A stretch of DNA of 64,000 nt from assembly GCF_028912405.1 (NCBI RefSeq), contig NZ_JAKELO010000002.1, positions 868,001-932,000 of the forward strand, read 5' to 3'. The notes beneath the pieces were generated by a model, which saw only the letters and a program-made list of their open reading frames with translations, was not told the origin of the DNA and did no database searches. The position numbers and the translations under genes were made by a program. Of the stretch, positions 34,618-43,582 are shown piece by piece (the first letter of the stretch is position 1; every line of letters starts with the position of its first letter). The DNA comes from Methanogenium marinum. GTDB lineage: Archaea; Halobacteriota; Methanomicrobia; Methanomicrobiales; Methanomicrobiaceae.

Positions 34618-35934
34618 TTATGCTGCCCCCTTCAGTTCCCGTACACGATTGAGAACCAGCTGGAGGAATTCCTCATCAGTGAGCATACCTTCAGGAGGTT
34701 CAACAACTTTTTTAGTCTCGATTGGGACATTGTCCATACGATATGCACATCCACCGACTTCAACGCCCACAAATGCCACCGGCACATGCATCTTTGATAC
34801 TGCAGATGTCGGGGTGATGTGTGGGTCGATACAGACAGATGGGAGCTGTGCAATCTTCTTCACGGAACGAACCGGGAAGTGTGCACCCGGGTCAGACCCA
34901 AGGACAAACACTGCATCCAGTTCATCACGGACAAGCAGATCGTTAGAGGATGAATCACCAGGGTTATACCGGGCAAATCCACGGGTCAGGTCAAGACAGA
35001 ACGGGAAACCGAACTGCCATCCCCAGACCTGTCCGGAGCCGGTCACATTGTAATGGCCCCGCATCGGTACGATGGCTGCTTTCGTGTAGTCATTGAGGTC
35101 ACGGGTGACCGAAATTGCAATGTCGATGTTGTGGTTCTTTCCGAGTGAGTGGGTCACACCCATACCGAAGAAGATTACTGCAAAACGACCGGATTTGAGC
35201 GTATCTGCAACTTCGTAGATCTGCTCTTTTGATATGCCTGCAACAACATCCGGTAGTTTTTCACCACGGATGGCGACACGGATAGCGCTCAGGAGTTCAT
35301 AGTCATGACCCTGCTCAAGCTGGAGATGTACATCTGCCATCTTGGCGGTGTCAGTGTTTCGTGGATCAACCACGATCATCTGTCTTGACTTTGATCCTTT
35401 GCCGGTGAAGAAACCACGGGGGAATATTGAGTACCGCGACATGTGACGCGGGTGGGCATGTGCGGGGTTGCAGCCCCAGAATACCACACGGTCTGCACGG
35501 TTTGCAATTTCACCAAGGGTTGCTGAAGGTACACCAACATCCTGCACAGCAATCAGGGTCGAGCCATGACATACTGTTGCAGTATTGTCCATACATGCAC
35601 CTACTTCCTCACCGATCTCAGCTCCGACACCCTGCGCAGAGCAACTCGTAGATGACCAGCCATACATTAGTGGCTTCTTGGCATCAACAAGCATCTTTGC
35701 AGTATAGTCGGCTGCTTCATCATACGTTACTTCTTTCCAGGAGCCGTCTTCCTGCTTCTTCTGGGGGCGGGTTAGGCGATCTGATGCCTGGGAATGGAGA
35801 AACTTTGTTGCTCCAATTGCACAGGCATTGTACACCTCAAGGATCTCCTTTCCATCATCGGAAAGGGCCACCTCGAGATCATCGCAGAGCGTCCCGCAGA
35901 ACGGGCAGACGACATCTGTTACTATTTTAGCCAT
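34618..35934 (-). CDS. fwdB: formylmethanofuran dehydrogenase subunit B
   Basis: FwdB reduces CO2 to formate at a molybdenum or tungsten bis-pyranopterin site. The 438-residue protein has the N-terminal [4Fe-4S] motif VVCPFCGTLCDDLEV, C38 downstream as fourth ligand, and the catalytic Cys122-His123 in TATVCHGSTL (cysteine, not selenocysteine). FWGCNPAHAHPRHMSRYS and DLTRGFARYNPGD are family blocks. Mo versus W cannot be read from the sequence. It shares no overlap with fwdD (12-base gap). Confidence 0.96.
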   Translation of the reverse strand: MAKIVTDVVCPFCGTLCDDLEVALSDDGKEILEVYNACAIGATKFLHSQASDRLTRPQKKQEDGSWKEVTYDEAADYTAKMLVDAKKPLMYGWSSTSCSAQGVGAEIGEEVGACMDNTATVCHGSTLIAVQDVGVPSATLGEIANRADRVVFWGCNPAHAHPRHMSRYSIFPRGFFTGKGSKSRQMIVVDPRNTDTAKMADVHLQLEQGHDYELLSAIRVAIRGEKLPDVVAGISKEQIYEVADTLKSGRFAVIFFGMGVTHSLGKNHNIDIAISVTRDLNDYTKAAIVPMRGHYNVTGSGQVWGWQFGFPFCLDLTRGFARYNPGDSSSNDLLVRDELDAVFVLGSDPGAHFPVRSVKKIAQLPSVCIDPHITPTSAVSKMHVPVAFVGVEVGGCAYRMDNVPIETKKVVEPPEGMLTDEEFLQLVLNRVRELKGAA

Positions 35935-35946
35935 CTTTCACACCGC

Positions 35947-36339
35947 CTATAAGCACTCCTCTGTAATCAGAGCAATGGCGTCAAGGACCGTTTCATTCTC
36001 AGCAACATCAACCGTAACTGGGGTGCCCTTGAATGTTGGCATCCCGGTGGAGTAGGTGTTGGGGTCAACAAGTGCATTGGCCCATGGTCCCATGGGAATC
36101 CACCCAAGCCCGGGGTGCGGGCCCTGGGTTGCGCCAATTGCTTTGACCACAACGGTTCCAAACTCACTGGAGACACGAACGTTCGTGTTCTTAAAGATCC
36201 CGAGACGCTTAAATTCAGCGTCATCGAGTTCGAGGATCCCGCATGCATCGCGATAGGCAGGCTTCTCCTTGCCACTTTCCATCGCGACGCCCTGCTGGAT
36301 CGTCCTACCTGAAATCAGGTTTATCTGAATAGCTGCCAC
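35947..36339 (-). CDS. fwdD: formylmethanofuran dehydrogenase subunit D
   Basis: FwdD (130 residues) is the separate C-terminal beta-barrel domain of the molybdopterin-dinucleotide fold, which completes FwdB. It contains INLISGRTIQQGVAMESGK and GVNVRVSS-like NTNVRVSSEFGTVVVKAIG, then HPGLGWIPMGPWANALVDP, which surrounds the cofactor. It starts 19 bases after mvhD. Confidence 0.94.
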   Translation of the reverse strand: MAAIQINLISGRTIQQGVAMESGKEKPAYRDACGILELDDAEFKRLGIFKNTNVRVSSEFGTVVVKAIGATQGPHPGLGWIPMGPWANALVDPNTYSTGMPTFKGTPVTVDVAENETVLDAIALITEECL

Positions 36340-36358
36340 ACCTTCATCTCCGATTCAG

Positions 36359-36784
36359 TTATCTCTGGTATTTCTTGATCGGGCTTGGGCCAAGTTCTTT
36401 GACCGTATTGACAACATCTGTCATGACTGCTCCCCACTTTCCACCCTCAGATGCAGAGACGAAGGTCATTCTCAGACGTTTGTCATCAAGACCGATATTC
36501 TTCAGGAGGTTCTTCACGAGGAACATGCGCTTTGCGCACTTGTAGTTGCCCTCAAGGTAGTGGCAGTCACCAAAGTGGCACCCTGAGATCAGCATTCCGT
36601 CTGCACCATCCTGGAACGCCTTCATGATGAAGAGCGGATCAACACGGCCGGTGCACATCACACGAATGGCACGGACATCAGGCGGATACTGAATTCGGGC
36701 ACCACCAGCAAGGTCTGCACCTGCGTATGAACACCAGTTACAGATGATTGCAATAATTTTTGGGTTCCAGTTCTCATCTGTCAT
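36359..36784 (-). CDS. mvhD: F420-non-reducing hydrogenase iron-sulfur subunit MvhD
   Basis: MvhD (141 residues) binds a [2Fe-2S] cluster and passes electrons between HdrA and its electron donor, a [NiFe] hydrogenase (MvhAG) or formate dehydrogenase. Visible family motifs are IIAIICNWCSYAGADLAGG, IRVMCTGRVDPLFI, GCHFGDCHYLEGNY and the tail SASEGGKW. No mvhA or mvhG lies in this window; the 1-base overlap with hdrA places MvhD on HdrA. This fits a formate-fed or shared hydrogenase-fed Hdr. Confidence 0.95.
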   Translation of the reverse strand: MTDENWNPKIIAIICNWCSYAGADLAGGARIQYPPDVRAIRVMCTGRVDPLFIMKAFQDGADGMLISGCHFGDCHYLEGNYKCAKRMFLVKNLLKNIGLDDKRLRMTFVSASEGGKWGAVMTDVVNTVKELGPSPIKKYQR

Positions 36785-38808
36785 TAGTAATCCTCTCCTT
36801 TAAGCAGGAATGCATCAATCTGAGCACAGATCTGTGGTGAAGTGAAGTGCTGCATCTTAATTGCACCGCCAGGACAGAATCCTCCGCAGGTACCACAGCC
36901 CTTACACTTTGCTTCAGTGACTTCCATCACTGTGCGGCCATCCTTCTCTACAAGTGCGAGTGCACCATATGGACAGAGATTGACGCACATACCACAGCCA
37001 GCACAGAGACTGTCAATACACTGTGCAAAGTACGGCTCAAGCTGAACTTCTCCGGTGTGAATTGGAATTGATGCTGCGGATGCTGCACCCTCTGCCTGTG
37101 CGACGGTGTCAGGGACATCCTTTGGTCCCTGGCAGACACCAGCAAGATAAATACCTGCGGTGGTAGTGCCACACGGGTTAAGTTTCGGGTGAGCTTCAAG
37201 AAGCCAGCCATCCTGGGACTTTGAAACACCGAACATCTGGCGGATCTTCTCTGCTTCAGGTTTTGGCTGAATTGCTGCAGCAAGAACGACCATATCCATC
37301 TCCATAGCGACAGGCCTGCTAAGAAGCGTGTCTTCTGCGTAGACCATGAGGTTCTTTGTAATAGGGTCTTCCAGAATGTTTGCCACACGGCCACGGATGA
37401 ACTTTGCACCCTCATTCTGGATACGGTAGTAGAACTCCTCATACATCTTTCCAAACGCACGGATATCCATGTAGAAGAGGTAGGGCACTGCACCAGGAAT
37501 CTTTTCCATGATCTGGTGAGCGTGTTTCAGGCAATACATACAGCAGAAACGTGAACAGTAGGGCTTTGCAACGCCGCCTGTATTGTCACGGGAACCTGCA
37601 CAGAGCACAAATCCAACTTTCATCGGAGTCTGCCCATCGGACGGGCGAATCAGGTGACCAGTAGTTGGACCGGATGCACAGATGAGGCGCTCGAATTCAA
37701 GACCGGTAATAACATTGTCAAACTGTTTGTATCCCCATTCCTTCTTCTCCTCGATTGGGATGAGATCATACCCAATGGCGAGAATGCAGGTACCTACTTT
37801 TATTTCCTCAAAGGTGTCGACACTGTCAAGGTCAATTGCACGTTTCTCCGGACCACATGCCTCAACACAGAGACCACACTTCACACAGGAGTCGAAGTCA
37901 ACGGTGTACAGCAGAGGCATAACCTGTGGGTGATAGATGTAGATTGCCTTACGGGGTGCCATGCCCATCTCGAACGGATTCGGTTTGATGACAGGACATA
38001 CTTCAGAACAGTCACCACAGCCGTTACAGCCACCACCGACAATGCCACGTTCTAATGCTTCAGCGGGTGTCAGAACACCACGTGCTTTTTTCCGGAGGGT
38101 AATTGTGAAGTTACCGATGTAGCCTTCAACCTTTTCAACTTCAGTGTATGTCCTGAGTTCAATATTGGGGTGACGACCGACATCCACCATCTTAGGTGTC
38201 AGGATACACTGTGAACAGTCAAGTGTCGGGAAGGTCTTGTCAAGCTGGGACATTCGTCCGCCGACAGTCGGGAGTTTCTCAACAAGGTAGGTCTTGATTC
38301 CTGCGCCTGCAAGATCAAGTGCAGCCTGCATACCGCCGACACCAGCTCCAAGAACAAGTGCAGCGTGTTCCACAGGCACACTCTTTGGCTGGAGGTCTTC
38401 AAGCATACGGGCTTTTGCAACAGCAATGAGGACCTGGTCCTTTGCCTTATTGGTTGCTCCTTCCCAGTCATGCATGTGAACCCATGAGTTCTGATCCCGG
38501 ATGTTTGCCATCTCGAAACGGAACTTATTCAGTCCACCTTCCTCTGTTGCAGTACGGAATGTCGGCTCGTGGAGACGTGGCGAACATGCCGCAACAACAA
38601 CACCATTCAGGTTGTGCTCTTTGATTGCGTCGATGATTTTTGATTGTCCCGGGGTTGAACACATATACTGGTAGTCATCTGCGACAACAACACCATCGAG
38701 CGTTTTTGCGTACTCTTTGACATCCTCAACAGAAAGGGACCCTGCGATGTTTGTACCGCAGTGACAAATAAACACGCCAATTCTTGATTCTTCTTTAGTT
38801 TCAGCCAT
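36784..38808 (-). CDS. hdrA: heterodisulfide reductase subunit A
   Basis: HdrA (674 residues) is the bifurcating flavin subunit that splits electrons between the CoM-S-S-CoB heterodisulfide (via HdrBC) and ferredoxin. Features in order: N-terminal cluster-binding CHCGTNIAG and C-terminal-like MCSTPGQ; FAD-binding GAGVGGMQAALDLAGAG (about 152-168); [4Fe-4S] motifs CNGCGDCSEVCPVI and CVKCGLCVEACG; FVLCAGSRDN; and the terminal ferredoxin domain with CAGCGMCVNLCP and CKGCGTCGGFCPGG. All cysteines are cysteine codons, with no selenocysteine. It follows hdrB by 12 bases. Confidence 0.96.
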   Translation of the reverse strand: MAETKEESRIGVFICHCGTNIAGSLSVEDVKEYAKTLDGVVVADDYQYMCSTPGQSKIIDAIKEHNLNGVVVAACSPRLHEPTFRTATEEGGLNKFRFEMANIRDQNSWVHMHDWEGATNKAKDQVLIAVAKARMLEDLQPKSVPVEHAALVLGAGVGGMQAALDLAGAGIKTYLVEKLPTVGGRMSQLDKTFPTLDCSQCILTPKMVDVGRHPNIELRTYTEVEKVEGYIGNFTITLRKKARGVLTPAEALERGIVGGGCNGCGDCSEVCPVIKPNPFEMGMAPRKAIYIYHPQVMPLLYTVDFDSCVKCGLCVEACGPEKRAIDLDSVDTFEEIKVGTCILAIGYDLIPIEEKKEWGYKQFDNVITGLEFERLICASGPTTGHLIRPSDGQTPMKVGFVLCAGSRDNTGGVAKPYCSRFCCMYCLKHAHQIMEKIPGAVPYLFYMDIRAFGKMYEEFYYRIQNEGAKFIRGRVANILEDPITKNLMVYAEDTLLSRPVAMEMDMVVLAAAIQPKPEAEKIRQMFGVSKSQDGWLLEAHPKLNPCGTTTAGIYLAGVCQGPKDVPDTVAQAEGAASAASIPIHTGEVQLEPYFAQCIDSLCAGCGMCVNLCPYGALALVEKDGRTVMEVTEAKCKGCGTCGGFCPGGAIKMQHFTSPQICAQIDAFLLKGEDY

Positions 38809-38820
38809 TTATTTCACCTC

Positions 38821-39723
38821 TCAAAGGATCTTCTCCAAGAATGTTTTGCAGTCAACAGCATGCAGATCAAGAGCAAGCTCCTGAGGAGTCATGCCCTGTG
38901 CAAGACCAAGGAGTTCGTTGTAGTGAAGAACCGGAAGGTCATAGACCTGACCAAATTTCTCCGCAATCTCAACCTGACCACGGTCGTACTGAAGCTGGCA
39001 GAATGGACAGAACTCAGTGATTGCATCCGCTCCGACTTCCTGTACATTAATCAGTTTCTCATTGGTGATATCCAGTGAGTGAGTCAGATCGAATCCACGA
39101 ACACCACCACCGGCACCACAGCACTGCATTTTGTTGCGGTACTGAACGGATTCCGCTCCCAGTGCATCGATAAGTTCCTCAAACCACATGGGGTTCTCAG
39201 TGTCACCAAAATGGCGCTCTTTCTTGGGTTTGAGCAGGTGGCATCCATAATGTGGTGCAATCTTTGTTCCGGTAAGTGGACGGGTAACGCTCGCACGAAC
39301 CTTCTCAACACCACAGATCTTCTCATCGTAATAAAGCTCAATCAGGTGCCAGACATCAATGGAACCCTTGAATTCCATATCGACTTCCGCAAGCACTTCG
39401 TTCACACCATCACGGAGTTCATCGTTGTGCTTAAGGATGTGATTAACTTCCCAGATAGACTTGTAACACCCATTACAGATGAGCGTGATGTCCATATTCA
39501 TCTCTTCTGCAAGCACGAGGTTACGTGCTGCAAGTGCATACCAGACCTTCAGGTCAATGGCACCGAATGCACCAGGTGCAGGACAGCAACTTGCGCCTTT
39601 CAGTGGCAGAAGTTCAATACCAAGCTTTTCACTTGTCTTAATAGCTGCTGCTTCACATCCGGGATACCGGTTTGGTGCAATACAACCAAGGAAGAACGCG
39701 TACTGACGCATATTTCCTGACAT
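38821..39723 (-). CDS. hdrB: heterodisulfide reductase subunit B
   Basis: HdrB (300 residues) holds the two non-cubane [4Fe-4S] clusters that reduce the CoM-S-S-CoB disulfide. Two CCG domains are visible: GASCCPAPGAF followed by LICNGCYKSI, and HYGCHLLKP, QCCGAGGGVRG, FCPFCQLQYDRGQ. The spacing suits CX(n)CCGX(n)CxxC. Its start overlaps the hdrC stop region by the one-base junction, and it is followed by hdrA. Confidence 0.96.
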   Translation of the reverse strand: MSGNMRQYAFFLGCIAPNRYPGCEAAAIKTSEKLGIELLPLKGASCCPAPGAFGAIDLKVWYALAARNLVLAEEMNMDITLICNGCYKSIWEVNHILKHNDELRDGVNEVLAEVDMEFKGSIDVWHLIELYYDEKICGVEKVRASVTRPLTGTKIAPHYGCHLLKPKKERHFGDTENPMWFEELIDALGAESVQYRNKMQCCGAGGGVRGFDLTHSLDITNEKLINVQEVGADAITEFCPFCQLQYDRGQVEIAEKFGQVYDLPVLHYNELLGLAQGMTPQELALDLHAVDCKTFLEKIL

Positions 39724-40308
39724 TTACTGTTCCCCCTCGGAGAGAATCCGGTCTGCATTCTCTTTCATCTTGTAGAAATCCATGATCTTCTGAATTCCCG
39801 GAATAAATTCGGGATAACTGTGTGTCGTTGGCGGGTCTGCCGGCAGACCGAGCTTTACACGGGCTGCCCTGTTGACATCATTATTGGGCACACCATGTCC
39901 GGTCTTATAGATCAACTGCACGGTCTTGAGGAAGTTGCGTGGCACAATATCTACTTTAAACGCAAGGTTCCTCATTGCCATGATTACATCAGTTGGTGCA
40001 AGGTCACGTGGGCAGCGGTCTGTACACGAATAACAGGTGGTACAGAGCCACAGGTCCGGATCATTGAGGGCCTCTTTCTCGAGCCCAAGTACCCCTCTTC
40101 TCATGAAGAGACGAATCCGATACGAACTGCGGGGTGCTGACGGACATGAACCTGTGCATGTTCCACACTGGAAGCACATATTAGCAGCCGTACGACTAAG
40201 TTTCTTCACATCTTCGAGAAACTGAGGATTTGCATCATCAGCATAATAACTCGTATCCTGGAGTTTCTCTTCCAGTTCGGCATTGCCGTAATCTTTTACT
40301 CTTGCCAT
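39724..40308 (-). CDS. hdrC: heterodisulfide reductase subunit C
   Basis: HdrC (194 residues) carries two [4Fe-4S] clusters that link HdrA to HdrB: MCFQCGTCTGSCPSAPRSSY and CTTCYSCTDRCPRDLAPTDV. GGAAAAGG-like AGGAAAAGGAT precedes ATG 40308. It lies 10 bases after the fwdF polyferredoxin gene, which links heterodisulfide reduction physically to formylmethanofuran formation. Confidence 0.95.
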   Translation of the reverse strand: MARVKDYGNAELEEKLQDTSYYADDANPQFLEDVKKLSRTAANMCFQCGTCTGSCPSAPRSSYRIRLFMRRGVLGLEKEALNDPDLWLCTTCYSCTDRCPRDLAPTDVIMAMRNLAFKVDIVPRNFLKTVQLIYKTGHGVPNNDVNRAARVKLGLPADPPTTHSYPEFIPGIQKIMDFYKMKENADRILSEGEQ

Positions 40309-40318
40309 ATCCTTTTCC

Positions 40319-41482
40319 TCACGCGGTTTCCATCATCTTGAGTTCAACCTCGTCCTTTGCGGCCTCTTTTACCATAGAGGTGCGCGGAGTGCAGAGTTTG
40401 TCCTTGATTCTCAGGAAGAGATCAGTCTCCTTACCCTTCACACGGATATTAGTCCGTGTCAGTGTAATGATATCCTCACCAGGGCATGCATTCACACACG
40501 CACCACAGAGAATACAGAAGTCTTTATTGACTGCAATTACAGGCTCAATCTCGCCCTTCATGTCCTTTGCGGCTTTCGGGGTAGGGAGATAGATTGCGTT
40601 TGCAGGACAGACTTCAACACAGGTGGAACACCCGGATGGGCACTTTTCTGCATTGAATTCAATGTCGCCTTCAAAGATCTTCTCAACGGTAATTGCCTCA
40701 GCGGGACAGTTAATGTCACACCAGCGGCAGGTACAGCAGTTCTCTTCAATTATTTCGACCTTACCTGCAAGCTTTGCAGATTCAACTGTCCTCTCAACAG
40801 TGATTGCCTCTTCAGGGCATGCCTCAACACAAACCTGACAGGCATCGCAAAGCTTCTCGTCCCAGACAACATCGCCCACGACTGCACCGAACTCTGCGGA
40901 GAACGGTTTGCGCTTCACGTCAATTGCCGGACACAGTTCTGAACAGATACCACAGCGAGTACACTTTTCATCATCAACGGTGAAAGTGGTCTTTGCTGCA
41001 AGTACTGACTGCTTCTCAAGTGCTCCATCAACCGTTCCCTCAAATGCAGGGACTTCACGGCTGATTGCATCGCGGGGACAGACGTCCTCACAGATGGTAC
41101 AGCGGACACACTTGTCCTGGTCAATCTTTGTAACCATATCATATTCAGGGAACCCTTCACGTTCGATAATCGGAAGAGCTTCCTCGCCGTCAACTTTGAG
41201 AGTCAGGGAGTTGAACGGGCACATAACAACGCAGACACCACAATATGAGCACTTCTTCTCATCAATGTTAATGGGTTCTGCATAGTCAACTACACCACGA
41301 CGGACAGCACCTACCAGTCCAAGACTGATTGCTTCCTCCGGACAGGATTCTGCACAGATTCCGCATCCGGTACATGTCTGTCCGTTCAGAATTAGGTTGC
41401 TCACGCTCGTCAGGAGCTTCTGCTCCATAATAACGTTAACACCGTCTCTCTTTTTGGAGAATTTCGGGAAGAATGTATCCAT
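40319..41482 (-). CDS. fwdF: formylmethanofuran dehydrogenase subunit F, polyferredoxin with eight [4Fe-4S]
   Basis: FwdF (387 residues) is an electron wire. I count eight CxxCxxCxxxCP-type sites: CTGCGICAESCP, CSYCGVCVVMCP, CVRCTICEDVCP, CTRCGICSELCP, CDACQVCVEACP, CCTCRWCDINCP, CPSGCSTCVEVCP (one extra residue) and CILCGACVNACP. In the Fwd structure such subunits connect distant catalytic sites. ATG 41482 is preceded by GAGGT at good distance, so I keep the longer N-terminus. It starts 9 bases after fwdG. Confidence 0.95.
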   Translation of the reverse strand: MDTFFPKFSKKRDGVNVIMEQKLLTSVSNLILNGQTCTGCGICAESCPEEAISLGLVGAVRRGVVDYAEPINIDEKKCSYCGVCVVMCPFNSLTLKVDGEEALPIIEREGFPEYDMVTKIDQDKCVRCTICEDVCPRDAISREVPAFEGTVDGALEKQSVLAAKTTFTVDDEKCTRCGICSELCPAIDVKRKPFSAEFGAVVGDVVWDEKLCDACQVCVEACPEEAITVERTVESAKLAGKVEIIEENCCTCRWCDINCPAEAITVEKIFEGDIEFNAEKCPSGCSTCVEVCPANAIYLPTPKAAKDMKGEIEPVIAVNKDFCILCGACVNACPGEDIITLTRTNIRVKGKETDLFLRIKDKLCTPRTSMVKEAAKDEVELKMMETA

Positions 41483-41491
41483 GTTTAAACC

Positions 41492-41767
41492 TCACTCCAT
41501 ACCTTCTGCCAGGGATTTGGATTTCGTATCCCACGGTCCTGCCAGCCGTATCACATTAAATGGACATGCCTCAACACATACGCCACACCCGGCGCAGAGT
41601 TCGTGATCTACATCGAGAACAATGGCTTTGCCATTCTTCACCTGGTAGATCTTCTCGTCGGTCACTGGATCAACTGTAAACAGCTCCAGTGCATCGACAG
41701 GACATGCAACCACACATGCGTTACAACCGGTACACCGCTCCATGTTAATATGCAATGCAAATGCCAT
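41492..41767 (-). CDS. fwdG: formylmethanofuran dehydrogenase subunit G, ferredoxin
   Basis: FwdG is a two-cluster ferredoxin (91 aa from ATG 41767) with CTGCNACVVACP and CAGCGVCVEACP. It is the first gene of the fwd-hdr operon and would pass electrons from the polyferredoxin FwdF to the FwdB site. The in-frame GTG at 41779 is a less likely start; MAFALHINMERC aligns with other FwdG proteins. Confidence 0.92.
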   Translation of the reverse strand: MAFALHINMERCTGCNACVVACPVDALELFTVDPVTDEKIYQVKNGKAIVLDVDHELCAGCGVCVEACPFNVIRLAGPWDTKSKSLAEGME

Positions 41768-42200
41768 GGTTTCACGCACCAGTATCGATCAAATCAATTA
41801 CAGAAAAAGTTGTTGAATAGAATAGATAAAGGTATTGAAGTGGAACGCTTTCAAAAAAACGAAGCAAAACCCGTATTTTCTGATAAAAAACATTTACAAC
41901 AGGAAAAAATTAATATTATTACATTAATTTTTGATGAGCACACCCACCATTAATAATCACAAAAAATACACACACATTTTCTTATATCTTACTGATTTTC
42001 CAACAGTTCTCTTTCAACCGTTAAAGCCCTGTTTTTAAGCGATATTCCCATTTATTCCAGATTATACAAACCAAAATTCAGAATTCTAAATTTTAATGCT
42101 CAATTGCAGAATAAAATATTCTTTCACAAAAAATAATATCCGCACACTGACATTTCCACACAGTAAACCTAATTTTAATGAGAGACTACGTTATGATAGC
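41768..42200. promoter_or_regulatory. divergent fwd / moeA promoter region
   Basis: This 433-base AT-rich gap separates the fwd-hdr operon (minus) from the moeA genes (plus). On the minus strand ATACCTTTATCTATTC (about 41818-41833) resembles a TATA region and would give a start near 41800. On the plus strand several AT runs at 42085-42150 could serve the moeA genes; none is decisive. I see no further gene or repeat. Confidence 0.4.
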
Positions 42201-42383
42201 ATGACAACAGACGACTTGGCAATAATATTCAAAGAATACGCCATTGAAAATGAGATTACCTGTATGCAGGCATTCGAGATCTCTGAAAAATATGACATTT
42301 CAAAAAAAGCCATTGCCCGCTACTGCAACAGCCGTGACCCCAGGGTCAAAATCAGGGGCTGCCAGTTGGGCTGTTTCAAATGA
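42201..42383 (+). CDS. small protein, possible HTH, upstream of moeA
   Basis: I start at ATG 42201 (60 aa); an upstream in-frame ATG at 42096 would add a poorly coding leader. The protein MTTDDLAIIFKEYAIENEI and later FEISEKYDISKKAIARYCNSR has a helix-turn-helix-like spacing, then a charged tail with two cysteines (CQLGCFK). Its stop overlaps the moeA start as ATGA, so it is translated with it. It may be a regulator of Mo/W cofactor genes or a small structural partner. I do not recognise a named family. Confidence 0.6.
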   Translation: MTTDDLAIIFKEYAIENEITCMQAFEISEKYDISKKAIARYCNSRDPRVKIRGCQLGCFK

Positions 42384-43582
42384 GCATTTTTCTTGAGCTG
42401 ATCCCCGTTTCAGAAGCTGAAGAGATACTCCGGAAGATTGCACCATCCATGGAGGAAGAGGCAGTACCTCTTCAGGACGCATACGACAGAGTACTCTCTC
42501 GGTCGGCCACGGCAGAAGAGGATATTCCCGGTTTTACACGAACAGTTGTGGACGGATACGCTATCCGTGCAGCAGATACCATTGGTGCAGGGGAGGCAAT
42601 GCCTGCCATGCTCACCATCACCGGTCGCGTCGGGATGGGAGAAGGAGATGCAGGACATGTCGCACCAGGTGAATGTAGATATGTCCCGACAGGTGCGGTA
42701 ATCCCGGATGGTGCTGATGCCGCTGCAATGATAGAGTATGCAGAGGAATCAGGGAACGAGGTCCTCGTCTACCGGGCAGTCGCATCAGGGGAAAACCTCA
42801 CACTCAGGGGAGATGATTTTCAGAAGAATGATCTGGTGTTTCCGGCAGGCAGGCGCCTGTCCTCCCGTGACCTTGGTGTCATGGGTGCACTCGGCATCAC
42901 CACTGTGCCGGTACGCAGAAAACCGGTTATAGGGATAATCAGCACCGGCAATGAACTCATCAGCCCGGATAAAACACCCGGACCCGGAGAGATAAGGGAC
43001 GTGAACACGTACCTCTGCCGCGGGTATGCACAAACACGGGGGCTCATCCCTCGCATCTATGGCATAATCCCTGACGAACGCGATCCCCTCGAAGAGGCCA
43101 TCAGACAGGCGGTCGCCGAGTGCGACCTTGTCTGCATCTCCGGCGGCAGCTCCAAAGGAGAACGGGACATGTGTGCTGCTATCCTTGCAGACCTCGGCAC
43201 GGTTCATGCACATGGCATATCCCTCGCACCCGGCAAACCAACCATTATCGGAACTATTGATGATGTCCCGGTCATGGGTCTCCCCGGCCACCCAGCCTCC
43301 GCCTATGTGGTCCTGGTGGCACTTTGTGACGTACTCATCGCTGCCATGACCGGGAGTGAAGTCACCCGCATAACAGTGCCTGCCCGCTGTGCTTCCCCCA
43401 TCCCGTCTGCACGCGGACGGGAGGATTATATACGTGTCAGGCTTGAGGGTCGGGATGCATATCCACTCTTCGGAAAATCCGGTCTCACCAATACACTCAT
43501 TGAAAGCAGTGGGCTACTCCGGATCCCGGATGGAAGGGAAGGGTATGAAAAGGGTGCAGAAGTTGAGGTGATCCTGTGGTAA
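42380..43582 (+). CDS. moeA: molybdopterin molybdotransferase MoeA, copy 1
   Basis: MoeA inserts molybdate or tungstate into adenylylated molybdopterin. The 400-residue protein has the MoeA N-terminal domain I-II (LQDAYDRVLSR, DIPGFTRTVVDGYAIRAADT), the MogA-like domain with GIISTGNELI and CISGGSSKGERD, and a C-terminal beta domain. The VDGYAIR and SGGSSKG motifs are intact. A second moeA-type gene follows, and archaeal pairs are thought to divide Mo and W specificity. Confidence 0.93.
   Translation: MSIFLELIPVSEAEEILRKIAPSMEEEAVPLQDAYDRVLSRSATAEEDIPGFTRTVVDGYAIRAADTIGAGEAMPAMLTITGRVGMGEGDAGHVAPGECRYVPTGAVIPDGADAAAMIEYAEESGNEVLVYRAVASGENLTLRGDDFQKNDLVFPAGRRLSSRDLGVMGALGITTVPVRRKPVIGIISTGNELISPDKTPGPGEIRDVNTYLCRGYAQTRGLIPRIYGIIPDERDPLEEAIRQAVAECDLVCISGGSSKGERDMCAAILADLGTVHAHGISLAPGKPTIIGTIDDVPVMGLPGHPASAYVVLVALCDVLIAAMTGSEVTRITVPARCASPIPSARGREDYIRVRLEGRDAYPLFGKSGLTNTLIESSGLLRIPDGREGYEKGAEVEVILW

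Noticed and set aside
34618..35934. Selenocysteine version of FwdB
   Set aside because: The catalytic position in VCHGS is a cysteine codon.
36784..39723. Selenocysteine in HdrA or HdrB
   Set aside because: All ligand positions are read by cysteine codons and no in-frame TGA interrupts the genes.
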